A stretch of 64,000 nt of DNA from Clostridia bacterium (GTDB lineage Bacteria > Bacillota > Clostridia > Christensenellales > UBA3700), in assembly GCA_029068165.1 (NCBI GenBank), contig JAIEDA010000011.1, positions 188,058 to 252,057 on the forward strand, in the 5' to 3' direction. Numbering within the stretch: the stretch's first letter is position 1; each line of letters opens with the position of its first letter. The translations under genes were made by a program, and so were the position numbers. Below are positions 9,088 to 18,024 of this stretch, in pieces. The notes under the pieces were generated by a model, which was not told the DNA's origin, did no database searches, and was given only the letters and a program-made list of their open reading frames with translations.

Positions 9088-9639
9088 TCAATTCTTTTTC
9101 TCGGAAGGAGTATTTCTTTTCAACTTGCTAAGCAAATCCTTGAGCGTTATTTCTTTGACGGTACAGTAGGTAGAAAGTATGGGGACTGCCAAAAATATCG
9201 CGCTCATCAAAATACCGAGTACGTATATGAGATACTGCGCGCCCTTGAAAATAAGCTCGAAAGCGACTGCGATTTCCCCCACCATATCGTCTAGAAAAGC
9301 GGGAAGCGACGCGCCTGCGGCGGACGGTATCATAAGTACGAACGCCAACAAGAGCGGAATAGTCATAATCGTGCTGTAAACGCAAACCGCTATTGCAAAA
9401 ACGTCCTTGACTTTGCCTTTAAACGTGCCTGCCGCCGCAGACATAAGCATAATGCCGATAGCGTTGGTAATAATTACGACGGCGTACTTCAAAATTACGT
9501 TGGGAATCTTGCTCAAATACGCAAGTCCAGCGTTTGAACCCGTAGCTTGGATAATAGATAGAATACCCAAAACGATGAAAATTGCGGCAACGATTATCAT
9601 TACCGCTTGTTTGATTTTTAATTTACTTTGCTCCGTCAT
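9088..9639 (-). CDS. Small integral membrane protein, unknown function
   Basis: A 183-residue protein with four hydrophobic segments and a basic C-terminal tail (LLSKLKRNTPSEKKN). I chose the ATG at 9639 (MTEQSKLKIKQAVM) because GGAGG lies seven bases upstream; an in-frame ATG at 9774 lacks a ribosome site. No family recognised. It is transcribed away from the WYL regulator across a 511-base intergenic region holding DnaA boxes. Confidence 0.7.
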   Translation of the reverse strand: MTEQSKLKIKQAVMIIVAAIFIVLGILSIIQATGSNAGLAYLSKIPNVILKYAVVIITNAIGIMLMSAAAGTFKGKVKDVFAIAVCVYSTIMTIPLLLAFVLMIPSAAGASLPAFLDDMVGEIAVAFELIFKGAQYLIYVLGILMSAIFLAVPILSTYCTVKEITLKDLLSKLKRNTPSEKKN

Positions 9640-9883
9640 AAAGAACCTCCGAACTCGCGTTCTCGGTTTAATTTCAACGCGATAGCGAAAGTAATTGACC
9701 CCGAGTGTATTTTTATTATAAACCATTTCGATTGAATTTGCAATATTATTCAAAATTTGGTTTTCATATTTCACTAAGCGGGATAAAATATTGACGATTC
9801 GTATTTTTCGGTAAAAATTCGGCTAATGGGGAAAAACGTCGTCAAAACGCGTTTTTACGCAAATTTCCCGCCCAAAACGGCAG

Positions 9884-9930
9884 TTATCCACAGAGTTATC
9901 CACAAAAACACTTGTTCGTGTGGATAACTC
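9884..9930. promoter_or_regulatory. Cluster of three perfect DnaA boxes, two in a 12-bp inverted repeat
   Basis: TTATCCACA occurs at 9884-9892 and 9896-9904 in direct orientation 12 bp apart, and TGTGGATAA occurs at 9919-9927. The second and third boxes extend to a perfect inverted repeat, GAGTTATCCACA / TGTGGATAACTC (9893-9904 and 9919-9930). The cluster sits in the divergent gap 9640-10150 with AT-rich DNA to its right (10101-10140), nearly 40 kb from dnaA. It could be an origin element, a DnaA-titration site or a DnaA-controlled operator. Confidence 0.75.
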
Positions 9931-10115
9931 GCGGAATCACCCCTACCCCTCAATATTATGTGTATGTGTCGAAATTCGTCGATTTTCAGGGGGTTTTGCG
10001 TTTGGAAAATAAAAGTTTTGAGAAGTTTTAGCTCTTTATGGACGATTTCGGAAAAGCGTTGAATCGAAGCAATTTTAAGAAATCTCACTTACGGTTTTGA
10101 TTTTAAATTTTTCGT

Positions 10116-10144
10116 TTGTAAGTAAGAAAATTTTTTGCTATAAT
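10116..10144 (+). promoter_or_regulatory. Promoter placed to give a leaderless regulator mRNA
   Basis: TTGTAA (10116-10121), a 17-bp spacer, then TATAAT (10139-10144). The ATG at 10151 begins six bases after the -10 box, so transcription should start at or next to the start codon. No Shine-Dalgarno sequence fits. Confidence 0.7.
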
Positions 10145-10150
10145 AAAGCT

Positions 10151-11149
10151 ATGACAAACCTGACGAAAGATAAGTTGAAGCAAAAACTCAAGTTGCTCAA
10201 GCTTTACGAGATTCTCGAAAAAGAGAGCGACGAGTCCCGTCCCCTCTCTACGTACGATTTGATTGATAGACTTGCCGTAGAGGGAATTAGCGTAACGCGT
10301 AAAACGCTTTACGAAGATATTCAACTGCTTATAGACGACGGCTACGAAATCGTTCAGCTTAGAGGCAAATGCAATACGTACTACGTGGAAAGAAGAAGAT
10401 TCGACGTCGCGGAAGTGAGGATACTTATGGACGCGGTGGAAGCGTCTAGCTTTATATCTCCCAAAAAGACGGCTCTACTCGTCGATAAAATTGCTGACCT
10501 CGCAGGTTCGCTTAGGGGCGAAGTCATCAAAAAGAATATAGCGATCTTTGACACCGTCAAACGCGACAACGATAGACTTTACGACAACGTTTTCAATATA
10601 AACGAAGCGATAATCGAGAAAAAGAAGATTTCGTTTACCTATTTCAAGCTCGACGCAAAGGGCAATAAAGTCCCTACCCGAGCGCAAAAGCCGTACGTAG
10701 TCGACCCGTTGGCTACCGTCGTAAGCAACGACAATTACTATCTTGTGTGCTACAACGAAAAGTACGACAGCGTTTCGCACTTTAGAATAGATAGAATGGA
10801 CGTAGTTACGCTAAGCAATAAGGATATTTCTCTACCCGAAAGATTGAAAAATTTCGACGTCGGAAAGAAGAGAAAAGAACTCTTTTCTATGTTCCTCGGC
10901 GCGGCGAAAAGCGTAACATTTGAAATAACTAAAGATTTGGTGGAAGTGGTATTAGATAAGTTCGGTCCGTCGACTGCGTTCTCCCCTTACGGCGAAAACT
11001 ACCGATTCACAGCCGAAGTGCAAATCTCCGATATGTTCTTCGGTTGGTGCTGCGCTCTTGGCGAAAAACTGAAGATCATCTCGCCAAAAGACGTGCGCGA
11101 CGGATTCGTAGCCAAAATGAAAAGAATATCGCAATCTTACGCTGATTAA
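10151..11149 (+). CDS. WYL-domain transcriptional regulator
   Basis: A 332-residue DNA-binding regulator. The N-terminus (MTNLTKDKLKQKLKLLKLYE then STYDLIDRLAVEGISVTRKT) is a winged helix-turn-helix. The middle carries a WYL domain (KPYVVDPLATVVSNDNYYLV...SHFRIDRMDVV), which binds nucleic-acid or nucleotide ligands in characterised members, followed by a WCX-like C-terminus. An upstream in-frame ATG at 10097 exists, but the -35/-10 boxes cover that stretch, so 10151 is the better start. It may act on the neighbouring genes; target unknown. Confidence 0.85.
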   Translation: MTNLTKDKLKQKLKLLKLYEILEKESDESRPLSTYDLIDRLAVEGISVTRKTLYEDIQLLIDDGYEIVQLRGKCNTYYVERRRFDVAEVRILMDAVEASSFISPKKTALLVDKIADLAGSLRGEVIKKNIAIFDTVKRDNDRLYDNVFNINEAIIEKKKISFTYFKLDAKGNKVPTRAQKPYVVDPLATVVSNDNYYLVCYNEKYDSVSHFRIDRMDVVTLSNKDISLPERLKNFDVGKKRKELFSMFLGAAKSVTFEITKDLVEVVLDKFGPSTAFSPYGENYRFTAEVQISDMFFGWCCALGEKLKIISPKDVRDGFVAKMKRISQSYAD

Positions 11150-11248
11150 AAAGGCTGGAGCAAAGGCTTGGCAAAATAGTCAACCGTTTAGAAAATATGT
11201 CTTTCCGAATGTAGAACGAAAATTTGTCAATAAATATAGACGGAAAGA

Positions 11249-11278
11249 TTTACAAAATTACTTTCAAAATGGTATACT
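11249..11278 (+). promoter_or_regulatory. Promoter of small lipoprotein gene
   Basis: TTTACA (11249-11254), 18-bp spacer, TATACT (11273-11278), followed by a CGGAGG ribosome site before the ATG at 11312. Confidence 0.55.
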
Positions 11279-11311
11279 GTACCCGTAATACTCTATTCGG
11301 AGGCAAATTTA

Positions 11312-11635
11312 ATGAAAAAGAAACTCGTACTTTCTATAGCGGTTTTGCTTTTGGCGATAACGGTTATGACTCTTTTCGTCGCTTGCACGCCGAGCGTAGA
11401 CGCGGTCGCAAATAAATTCTCGAATAAAGGTTACACGGTAACGAAGTCGGAAAACGAAGTAATTGCGGGAGATCCCGAAACCGACTCGTCTATAAAAATA
11501 AACTGGTACGACGATGACGACGAGGCTCAAGCGGCTTACGACAAAGCTCTCGCGGTGCACAGCGAAAAAAACGTCGTGAAGAAAGGCAAAGCGGTAGCGG
11601 TCGGCGACGAAAAAGCCATAAGCCTTTTTAAGTAA
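11312..11635 (+). CDS. Small lipoprotein
   Basis: A 107-residue protein with signal peptide and lipobox LFVAC (Cys near residue 25), then a short acidic domain with a DDDDEAQAAYDKA helix and a basic end. The layout suggests a small exported alpha/beta domain tethered to the membrane. No family recognised. The GGAGG ribosome site supports the start. It forms a single-gene unit between the WYL regulator and the carbohydrate genes. Confidence 0.7.
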   Translation: MKKKLVLSIAVLLLAITVMTLFVACTPSVDAVANKFSNKGYTVTKSENEVIAGDPETDSSIKINWYDDDDEAQAAYDKALAVHSEKNVVKKGKAVAVGDEKAISLFK

Positions 11636-11656
11636 AATATTACCAAAACTACAGCT

Positions 11657-11687
11657 AATAAGCGCGCTCTCAAAGGGCGCGCTTATT
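11657..11687 (+). other. Hairpin downstream of small lipoprotein gene
   Basis: AATAAGCGCGC and GCGCGCTTATT form an 11-bp stem just after the lipoprotein stop. No T-run follows directly, and the right arm runs into the -35 box of the next promoter, so termination is only possible, not clear. Confidence 0.45.
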
Positions 11688-11714
11688 GACTGTAATCTTT
11701 AAATATGCTATAAT
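11686..11714 (+). promoter_or_regulatory. Consensus promoter of the carbohydrate/protease run
   Basis: TTGACT (11686-11691), exactly 17 bp, TATAAT (11709-11714). The next ATG is at 11754. The downstream genes to about 16459 are close enough for one transcript. Confidence 0.75.
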
Positions 11715-11753
11715 TGAATATACTATATAAAAGCAAAAAAGGCGGTTGAAATT

Positions 11754-13376
11754 ATGAAAAGAAACGGTATGTGCCCTACGTGTTATCTCAAGATGTTGCT
11801 TACCCCCGGAAAGAGGACTGCAAAATTAGATCTTGGAGAAAAATACGACAACGGCGTCGCCCTCACTCCCCCTATGGGTTGGGCAAGTTGGAACACTTTC
11901 AAGAACACTATAGACGAAGATTTGATATACGAAACAGGACAGGCTATGGTGGAAAAAGGTTTGCTTGACGCGGGATATAAATTCATCAATATCGACGACA
12001 ACTGGCATTCCAATATGCGCGACGGCGAAGGCAATCTTCAAGGCGATCTCGTCAAGTTTAAAAGCGGTATCCCCGCCCTCGTTGCCAAGCTCAACGATTT
12101 GGGTCTTAAGTGCGGTATTTACTCCTCAAACGGTACTCTCACTTGCGAAAACCTGCCCGCAAGCTTGCACAACGAAGAAAAAGACGCGCTCAACTTCGCC
12201 AAATGGGGCATCGAATATTTTAAATACGACTATTGCCACAACGAAAGATACAGCAAATACGCTCCTTTGGTCTACGCTTTGGAAATCGTAGCGGTCGGCG
12301 AAAAGACGGGCAAAATAATACCTTGCAAAGAAGCCAAACTCGACGGCTTGGCTAAGTTTATGCCTGAGAAAAGAGTCGACGGCGGATACTATATCTCGGG
12401 ATTGGACAAAGCGAGAGGCGTAGCCAAATTCGACCAAATAGTAATGGAAGAAGAGGGCGACTATGTACTCACCCTTTGCGTGAAGAAAAAGGGCTGGTAT
12501 CAAAAGTTTCTTGTCGCTAAAGTAAACGGGAAAAATCATATATTCGAAATTCCCCAACAAAAGTTTTTCAACACTACCGCAAGATTTCAGCAAATAATTC
12601 ATTTAAACAAAGGGGTCAACGTCATAGAATTGAGCAACCCCGTCACAAGCCGCGCGGACTCTACCGCTTTGCAGTACTACAAAATGGGACAGGCGCTCAA
12701 AAAAGCCACGGCTCAAGTTGCGAAAGAAAGAGGCGAGGAAGAAAAACCGATAACTTACTCTATTTGCGAATGGGGATTCAACAAGCCGTACAAATGGGGC
12801 GCGAAAGCGGGCAATCTATGGCGTACTACCGGCGACATTAGACCTATTTGGGTGTGGATAGTAATGATATACCGACACACGGCAAAACTGTATAAATATT
12901 CGGGCGCAGGCGGCTGGAACGACCCCGATATGTTGGAGGTCGGCAACGGCAATCTCACTTACGAGCAAAACAAGTCGCACTTCTCGCTGTGGTGTATGCT
13001 CAACGCTCCGCTCATTCTCGGTAACGATTTGCGCAGCGTCAAACAAGACGTGCTGGATATAGTTACAAATAAAAATATGATAGCTATCAATCAAGACCCG
13101 CTCGGCAAACAGGCTAAGCTTATAAAGAAAGGAAGAATAGATATTCTTGCAAAACCTCTCGAAGGCGGAAAGACGGCGATTTGCGTATTTAATAGCAAAA
13201 AAGGCAAGAAGAAAGTCACCGTCGACCTGAATAAGATAGCCGAAGATAAGTACGTTCAAATGAACCGTAAAAACAGCTATACTCTCGTAGAGCAATGGAG
13301 CGGAGAAATTTTGCAAAGCGACGGCAAATTTAAATGCGAAGTAAACGGATACGGCGTGAAAGTCTTCGTCGTGTAA
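11754..13376 (+). CDS. GH27 alpha-galactosidase-like glycosidase with inserted CBM-like module
   Basis: A 540-residue retaining glycosidase that should release terminal alpha-galactose (or a related sugar). The (beta/alpha)8 start PPMGWASWNTF is at residues 39-49. KYD at 157-159 gives the nucleophile Asp159, and LWRTTGDI at 355-362 gives the acid/base Asp361; GGWNDPDML follows. Residues about 180-310 do not belong to the barrel: they read like a small beta-sandwich carbohydrate-binding module (VDGGYYISGL...LNKGVNVIELSN), inserted between the two catalytic residues. There is no signal peptide, so it should act in the cytoplasm. The short N-terminal CPTC motif is unusual. Confidence 0.88.
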   Translation: MKRNGMCPTCYLKMLLTPGKRTAKLDLGEKYDNGVALTPPMGWASWNTFKNTIDEDLIYETGQAMVEKGLLDAGYKFINIDDNWHSNMRDGEGNLQGDLVKFKSGIPALVAKLNDLGLKCGIYSSNGTLTCENLPASLHNEEKDALNFAKWGIEYFKYDYCHNERYSKYAPLVYALEIVAVGEKTGKIIPCKEAKLDGLAKFMPEKRVDGGYYISGLDKARGVAKFDQIVMEEEGDYVLTLCVKKKGWYQKFLVAKVNGKNHIFEIPQQKFFNTTARFQQIIHLNKGVNVIELSNPVTSRADSTALQYYKMGQALKKATAQVAKERGEEEKPITYSICEWGFNKPYKWGAKAGNLWRTTGDIRPIWVWIVMIYRHTAKLYKYSGAGGWNDPDMLEVGNGNLTYEQNKSHFSLWCMLNAPLILGNDLRSVKQDVLDIVTNKNMIAINQDPLGKQAKLIKKGRIDILAKPLEGGKTAICVFNSKKGKKKVTVDLNKIAEDKYVQMNRKNSYTLVEQWSGEILQSDGKFKCEVNGYGVKVFVV

Positions 13377-13442
13377 ATCGTTTGACAAATAATAACGCAA
13401 GATTTATAATTTTTATATCTTATAATACGGAGAATATTCTTA

Positions 13443-14699
13443 ATGAAAAAAGTACCGTTCGTAACCAAAGAACTGATAGAAAAAATCACGCAAAAGTACC
13501 CTACTCCTTTTCATATCTACGATGAAAAAGGCATTAGAGAAAACGCTAGACTGCTAAAGAAAGCTTTTTCTTGGAATAAAGGTTTTAAAGAATATTTCGC
13601 GGTAAAGGCTACGCCCAACCCGTATATTTTGCAAATACTAAAGGAAGAGGGCGCGGGCGCGGACTGCTCTTCCTTGACGGAACTAATGATGTGCGAAAAA
13701 GCGGGCTTTAAAGGACACGAAATAATGTTTTCGTCCAACGTAACGCCCAAAGAAGACTTTGCTCTTGCCGCTAAGCTCGGAGCAATAATCAACTTCGACG
13801 ATTACACGCATATCGATTTTTACAAAGGCTTCGCGCCTTTCCAAGAAACGATGTGTTGCCGTTATAATCCCGGCGGCGAGTTCACGCTCAACAACGAGAT
13901 AATGGACACGCCAAAAGACGCTAAATACGGTATGACTAAAGAACAAATCAAAAAGGCATACGCTAAGCTCAAAGACTTGGGCGTAAAGCACTTCGGCATA
14001 CACGCGTTTTTGGCAAGCAATACCGTCGGCAGCGGCTATTACCCCGCTTTGGCGAAGATACTATTTGAACTTGCGGTGGAACTCAAAAACGAACTCGGTA
14101 TTCATATCGCGTTTATCAACCTCTCAGGCGGCGTAGGCGTACAGTACCGTCCCGATAAAGAGGGCAACAATATTCTCGAAATCGGCGAGGGCGTAAGAAA
14201 AGTCTACGAAGAAGTGCTTACGCCAAACGGAATGGACGACGTGGCTATTTATACCGAACTCGGTAGATTTATGCTCGCTCCTTACGGCGCGCTTATCGCA
14301 AAGGTCGTTCATAAAAAACATATTTGGAAAGAGTACGTAGGCTTGGACGCTTGCGCGGCAAACCTTATGCGCCCCGCTATCTACGGCGCGTATCACCATA
14401 TAACGGTACTCGGCAAGGAAAACGACCCGCTTACATATAAATGCGACGTTACGGGCGGTCTTTGCGAAAACAACGATAAGTTTGCCGTAGACAGGATGCT
14501 TCCGCAAGTGGAAATCGGCGACTACGTAAATATCCACGACGCCGGCGCGCACGGATTCTCTATGGGTTACAACTACAACGGCAAGCTCCGCTCAGCCGAA
14601 CTCCTACTCAAAGAGGACGGCAGCGTTAAACTCATTAGAAGAGCGGAAACTCCCGAAGACTATTTCGCGACTCTCGACTTCAGCGGACTGAAAAAGTAA
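13443..14699 (+). CDS. lysA: PLP-dependent decarboxylase, diaminopimelate decarboxylase family
   Basis: A 418-residue fold-type III PLP enzyme like LysA, which converts meso-diaminopimelate to lysine. Lys in FAVKATPNP (about residue 49) is the Schiff-base residue; HAFLASN, a Gly-rich NLSGGVGVQYRP loop and CDVTGGLCENND carry the phosphate-binding and cross-subunit active-site features. The ATG is preceded by CGGAG. Diaminopimelate is the likely substrate, but its place in a carbohydrate run leaves another amino-acid decarboxylase possible. No other lysine-pathway gene is nearby. Confidence 0.8.
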   Translation: MKKVPFVTKELIEKITQKYPTPFHIYDEKGIRENARLLKKAFSWNKGFKEYFAVKATPNPYILQILKEEGAGADCSSLTELMMCEKAGFKGHEIMFSSNVTPKEDFALAAKLGAIINFDDYTHIDFYKGFAPFQETMCCRYNPGGEFTLNNEIMDTPKDAKYGMTKEQIKKAYAKLKDLGVKHFGIHAFLASNTVGSGYYPALAKILFELAVELKNELGIHIAFINLSGGVGVQYRPDKEGNNILEIGEGVRKVYEEVLTPNGMDDVAIYTELGRFMLAPYGALIAKVVHKKHIWKEYVGLDACAANLMRPAIYGAYHHITVLGKENDPLTYKCDVTGGLCENNDKFAVDRMLPQVEIGDYVNIHDAGAHGFSMGYNYNGKLRSAELLLKEDGSVKLIRRAETPEDYFATLDFSGLKK

Positions 14700-14768
14700 A
14701 CGGGAAAAGCAATCTCGCGAAACGCTAAGCGTAACTCGCGAAGTGTTGCCAATATTGGGGGAAAATAT

Positions 14769-15620
14769 ATGGAATTTATCAACTACAAAAAATTCGGCAA
14801 ATGCGCTAAATTATCCAAGGGCGGAAAGACTATGCTCGTGACCGTCGATCTCGGTCCGAGAATTATTTTCTACGGCTTTGACGGCGGAGAAAACATCTTC
14901 TATGAGGACGAAGCCGATTTGATTAACAAAGACGGCGAATATTTCGATACTAACCTAAAGGGCAAAGGTATTTGGCATATCTACGGCGGTCACAGGCTAT
15001 GGAAAAGCCCCGAGTATATCGATACTTACTACCCTGACAACTCGCCCGTAGAAGTAGTTCAGGACGGCGAGAGCGTTACGTTCGTAAGCGAAATAGAAGT
15101 CACGACAGGATTGAGAAAAAGTATAAAAATCACTATGGACGGCGACGGTAACGCTACCGTTGAACATAAATTCCAAAACTGCTTGGAAAAAGCTACCCAA
15201 CCTATCGCGCTGTGGGCGCTGTCGGTTATGGACAAAGGCGCCGTTGCGAAGATTCCTCTAAGCGTTGAGGATAAGGGATTACTGCCAAATAGAAATCTCG
15301 TGCTTTGGAGTTATACCGATTTAAAAGACGAAAGATTGCAAATCCAAAACGACGGAATCACTCTTTCTCAAAAAAATATAGCAAAGCCGATTAAGCTCGG
15401 CGCGTTCGTCAAAGACGACGTTTGCGTAGAAATCAAAGGTATGACGTTCAGTCTATCTTTCCCGTCCGACGACGGCGATTACGCGGATTATTGTTGCAAT
15501 CTCGAAACGTATACGAATAATATAATGTTGGAAATAGAAACGCTTTCTCAAATCAAATCGCTTAAAAAAGGCGAATACGCGTTACATACCGAAAAATGGA
15601 GATTGGAAAAAACAGTATGA
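14769..15620 (+). CDS. Aldose-1-epimerase-like (DUF4380-type) protein
   Basis: A 283-residue beta-rich protein with the look of galactose-mutarotase-fold proteins: LVTVDLGPRIIFYGFDGGEN near the start, a WHIYGGHRLWKSPE motif near residue 75 and a closing LETYTNNIMLEIETLSQI...H.EKW pattern. Such proteins often bind sugars or sugar polymers without proven epimerase activity. The ATGA overlap with the next gene indicates translational coupling. A role in sugar metabolism with the upstream GH27 enzyme is inferred. Confidence 0.75.
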   Translation: MEFINYKKFGKCAKLSKGGKTMLVTVDLGPRIIFYGFDGGENIFYEDEADLINKDGEYFDTNLKGKGIWHIYGGHRLWKSPEYIDTYYPDNSPVEVVQDGESVTFVSEIEVTTGLRKSIKITMDGDGNATVEHKFQNCLEKATQPIALWALSVMDKGAVAKIPLSVEDKGLLPNRNLVLWSYTDLKDERLQIQNDGITLSQKNIAKPIKLGAFVKDDVCVEIKGMTFSLSFPSDDGDYADYCCNLETYTNNIMLEIETLSQIKSLKKGEYALHTEKWRLEKTV

Positions 15621-16459
15621 AGAAAAAGGTTTTGATTATAGCGATTGCGCTCGTTTTGACGATATCGGCTCTATCGCTTGCCGGTTGCGATTTGTTCTTC
15701 GGCTCAAACGACGAAACTCAACGCTACTTCGTAGATATAGGTCAAATCGAAGATAGCGGCGTAGCTAGCGTCGTTGCCAACAACGTTGTCGGCTCTTGCG
15801 TAAGAATTTGCGCCGACTATAAGACGGGTATAAAGAGCAGGAGCACAGGCTTTTTCGTCACCGAGGACGGATATATAATCACCAACCGACATTCCGTAGT
15901 ACTCTTCACCAACGGCAAAGACCTCCCCACCCACAACAACACGCGAGTGGATTGCGATCTTTCCATTATTACCGCCGACGGCGATACGTACAAAGCCGAG
16001 CTAATAAGCTTCAGCACTACTGCCGATATCGCTTTAATCAAAGTTAAACCCTCGACTGTCGATTATCTTTTAGGAACGAAAACGACCTTTTCTCCAGTGA
16101 CGTTTGACACGGTGAATCTCCCCTATTACGGCGACACCGTCTACACTATGGGCAATCCTGAAAACCTTGGCTTTATCTTCTCCAAGCTTATGGTTGCCTG
16201 TCCCGCTGCCAAGCTTAACGAAAGCGACGATTTTTCGACTATCCTGCTTGACGGCAATATCAACCACGGCAACAGCGGCGGACCGCTTATCGACGTCAAC
16301 AGCCGCGTAGTCGGAATAATCTACGCGCGCGTAGAGGGAGCTTCAAGCGACACCTACGGGATAGGCTGCGCTATAACCGCAAACGAAATAACCGACTTTT
16401 TAGACGAAAATAAAATCGTATATTCTTCTTACACTCCGCCAACTGAAGAAGCGGCGTAA
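15617..16459 (+). CDS. HtrA-like trypsin-family serine protease, lipoprotein, no PDZ domain
   Basis: A 280-residue exported protease. Lipobox SLAGC has the modified Cys at residue 24. The catalytic triad is readable: His92 (TNRHSVV), Asp137 (TADIALIKVK) and Ser220 (GNSGGPL). The protein ends about 60 residues after the serine, so the PDZ domain of DegP/HtrA is absent. I chose the ATG at 15617, which overlaps the previous TGA as ATGA and begins directly with the signal peptide, over an ATG 21 bases upstream. Likely cuts misfolded or surface proteins outside the membrane. Confidence 0.85.
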   Translation: MKKKVLIIAIALVLTISALSLAGCDLFFGSNDETQRYFVDIGQIEDSGVASVVANNVVGSCVRICADYKTGIKSRSTGFFVTEDGYIITNRHSVVLFTNGKDLPTHNNTRVDCDLSIITADGDTYKAELISFSTTADIALIKVKPSTVDYLLGTKTTFSPVTFDTVNLPYYGDTVYTMGNPENLGFIFSKLMVACPAAKLNESDDFSTILLDGNINHGNSGGPLIDVNSRVVGIIYARVEGASSDTYGIGCAITANEITDFLDENKIVYSSYTPPTEEAA

Positions 16460-16482
16460 GATACTAGAGGACTTTACGAAAG

Positions 16483-17250
16483 ATGCAAAAAAGACACGGC
16501 AACAACTCTATCAACAACAATATCCACAAAAACCATCGCGAGCGTATGCGACAGCGAATAAGAAAAGACGGTATTGAAAGTCTACACGACCACGAACTGC
16601 TTGAATATTTGCTCTACGCCTACATACCTCGCAAAGACACTAATCCTATTGCGCACAATTTGATAAATCTTGCAGGCAGTCTTGAAAAGGTATTCAACTT
16701 GCCGCCGCAAGTACTCGAGAGCGTTCCCAATATGACTAAAACCGCGGCGTTGTTCTTATCAAGTATGTCCGGAATAATAAAGAGATACGAAGACCAAAAA
16801 GCCGAAAAGAAAATCACTTTTGCAAACAGCGAAGAAACTATGCTCTATTTCAAAAAGCTCTTCGGCGACGAACCTGAAGAACAGCTTTACGTAGCTTTAA
16901 TTGCGCCCAGCGGTCAACTCGTGGATATTAGTAAAGTCGGCAACGGAACTACCGACCAATGCAAACTTGATATAAAGAAGCTGCTTCTTAAGATGACCAA
17001 CTTAAACGCCAAAGAAGTTATCGTCGCGCACAATCACCCGTCGGGCAACCCCAATCCATCAATGTCCGATTTCGAATTTACCAAGTGGCTCGTATCTTTC
17101 TTCGCGTCAGTTGAAATGAATCTTGTAGACCATATCATCGTAGCAAAAGGCGGTTATTACTCTTTCCGCCTAAACGGCGTAATCAGCGCATACTCCGACG
17201 ATTATAAAAAATATTGCGAAACAACTTTCGCGGATAAGTTCAAAAAATAA
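16483..17250 (+). CDS. radC: RadC/JAB-domain protein
   Basis: A 255-residue RadC family protein. An N-terminal helix-hairpin-helix-like region (about 15-90) precedes a JAMM/MPN metal-binding domain with HNHPSGNPNPSMSD, giving the two His and the Asp that bind zinc. The family name refers to DNA repair, but its biochemical role is unsettled. The gene follows the protease by 23 bases with a GAGGAC site upstream. It converges on the HD-domain gene with only 20 bases between stops. Confidence 0.9.
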   Translation: MQKRHGNNSINNNIHKNHRERMRQRIRKDGIESLHDHELLEYLLYAYIPRKDTNPIAHNLINLAGSLEKVFNLPPQVLESVPNMTKTAALFLSSMSGIIKRYEDQKAEKKITFANSEETMLYFKKLFGDEPEEQLYVALIAPSGQLVDISKVGNGTTDQCKLDIKKLLLKMTNLNAKEVIVAHNHPSGNPNPSMSDFEFTKWLVSFFASVEMNLVDHIIVAKGGYYSFRLNGVISAYSDDYKKYCETTFADKFKK

Positions 17251-17270
17251 TTAAATTTATTCTACTATAT

Positions 17271-17879
17271 TTATTCAACGCTTTCGTCAAAATAAGTCGC
17301 CATAATATCGGCAACGTGTATAAGCGTTGAGAACGGATAGAGCGAAAACGCTTGCGACAGCGAATAGTCGCCGCCTATCACTCTCTTATCAAAACCGCCC
17401 ATGTGCCAATTTATCGCCATAGCTTCATCTCTCGTAAGCCTCATAAATCCGCTGATAATATAAACCGACTTTTCGCCGTGACCGTAAGGCAACGAATCCT
17501 TTACGCTAAAATACGGCACCTGCTCCCACACTCCGTCCACTTTGACGTTGCGCAATTTGACCTCGTAGAAGTTTACTTTACATACGTCGTGCAACAGCGC
17601 GGCGATCGCCACGTTTTCCATTGTGATATTTTTGAAAGGGCTGTCTTGCTTTTTGTTCTCGTTTTCGAGCAGTTCAGCCGCCCTGTCAAAAACGTTTAAG
17701 CTGTGCGCGCAAAGTCCTCCCGTAACCGCGCTATGGAACTTGGAACTTGCCGGCGCAGTAAAGAAATCGCTGTCCGCAAGCCACTTGAGCAGCTTGTCGC
17801 TACCTTCTCTCTTTATGTATTTATTGTATAACTGTAAAAATCTTTCTTTGTTTAAATCTATATCTATTACCTTGTCCAT
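17271..17879 (-). CDS. HD-domain phosphohydrolase
   Basis: A 202-residue HD-superfamily hydrolase. Metal ligands appear as HSLNV, LLHDVCK, YGHGEKS and a late IHVADIMA, the layout of YhaM-like or other HD hydrolases acting on nucleotides or RNA. YhaM-type exonucleases also have an N-terminal OB-fold, which is missing, so I keep the call general. A GGAGAAAAG ribosome site precedes the ATG. The 145-base gap to the upstream VanW gene holds nothing clear. Confidence 0.78.
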   Translation of the reverse strand: MDKVIDIDLNKERFLQLYNKYIKREGSDKLLKWLADSDFFTAPASSKFHSAVTGGLCAHSLNVFDRAAELLENENKKQDSPFKNITMENVAIAALLHDVCKVNFYEVKLRNVKVDGVWEQVPYFSVKDSLPYGHGEKSVYIISGFMRLTRDEAMAINWHMGGFDKRVIGGDYSLSQAFSLYPFSTLIHVADIMATYFDESVE

Positions 17880-18024
17880 TACTTTTCTCCTTCATCGAAA
17901 CCATTATACATTTTTACGCAAAGAAAAGTCAACTCGCTTCTTAAACTTATACTCGTCGTTCTGAGTATAGTCGAATGTCATATCAAATCATAAATATATT
18001 GAAACGTTTCAGCCTTGCTCAATA

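Noticed and set aside
10097..10150. Upstream start of the WYL regulator
   Set aside because: That stretch carries the -35 and -10 boxes, so it would not be transcribed from this promoter.
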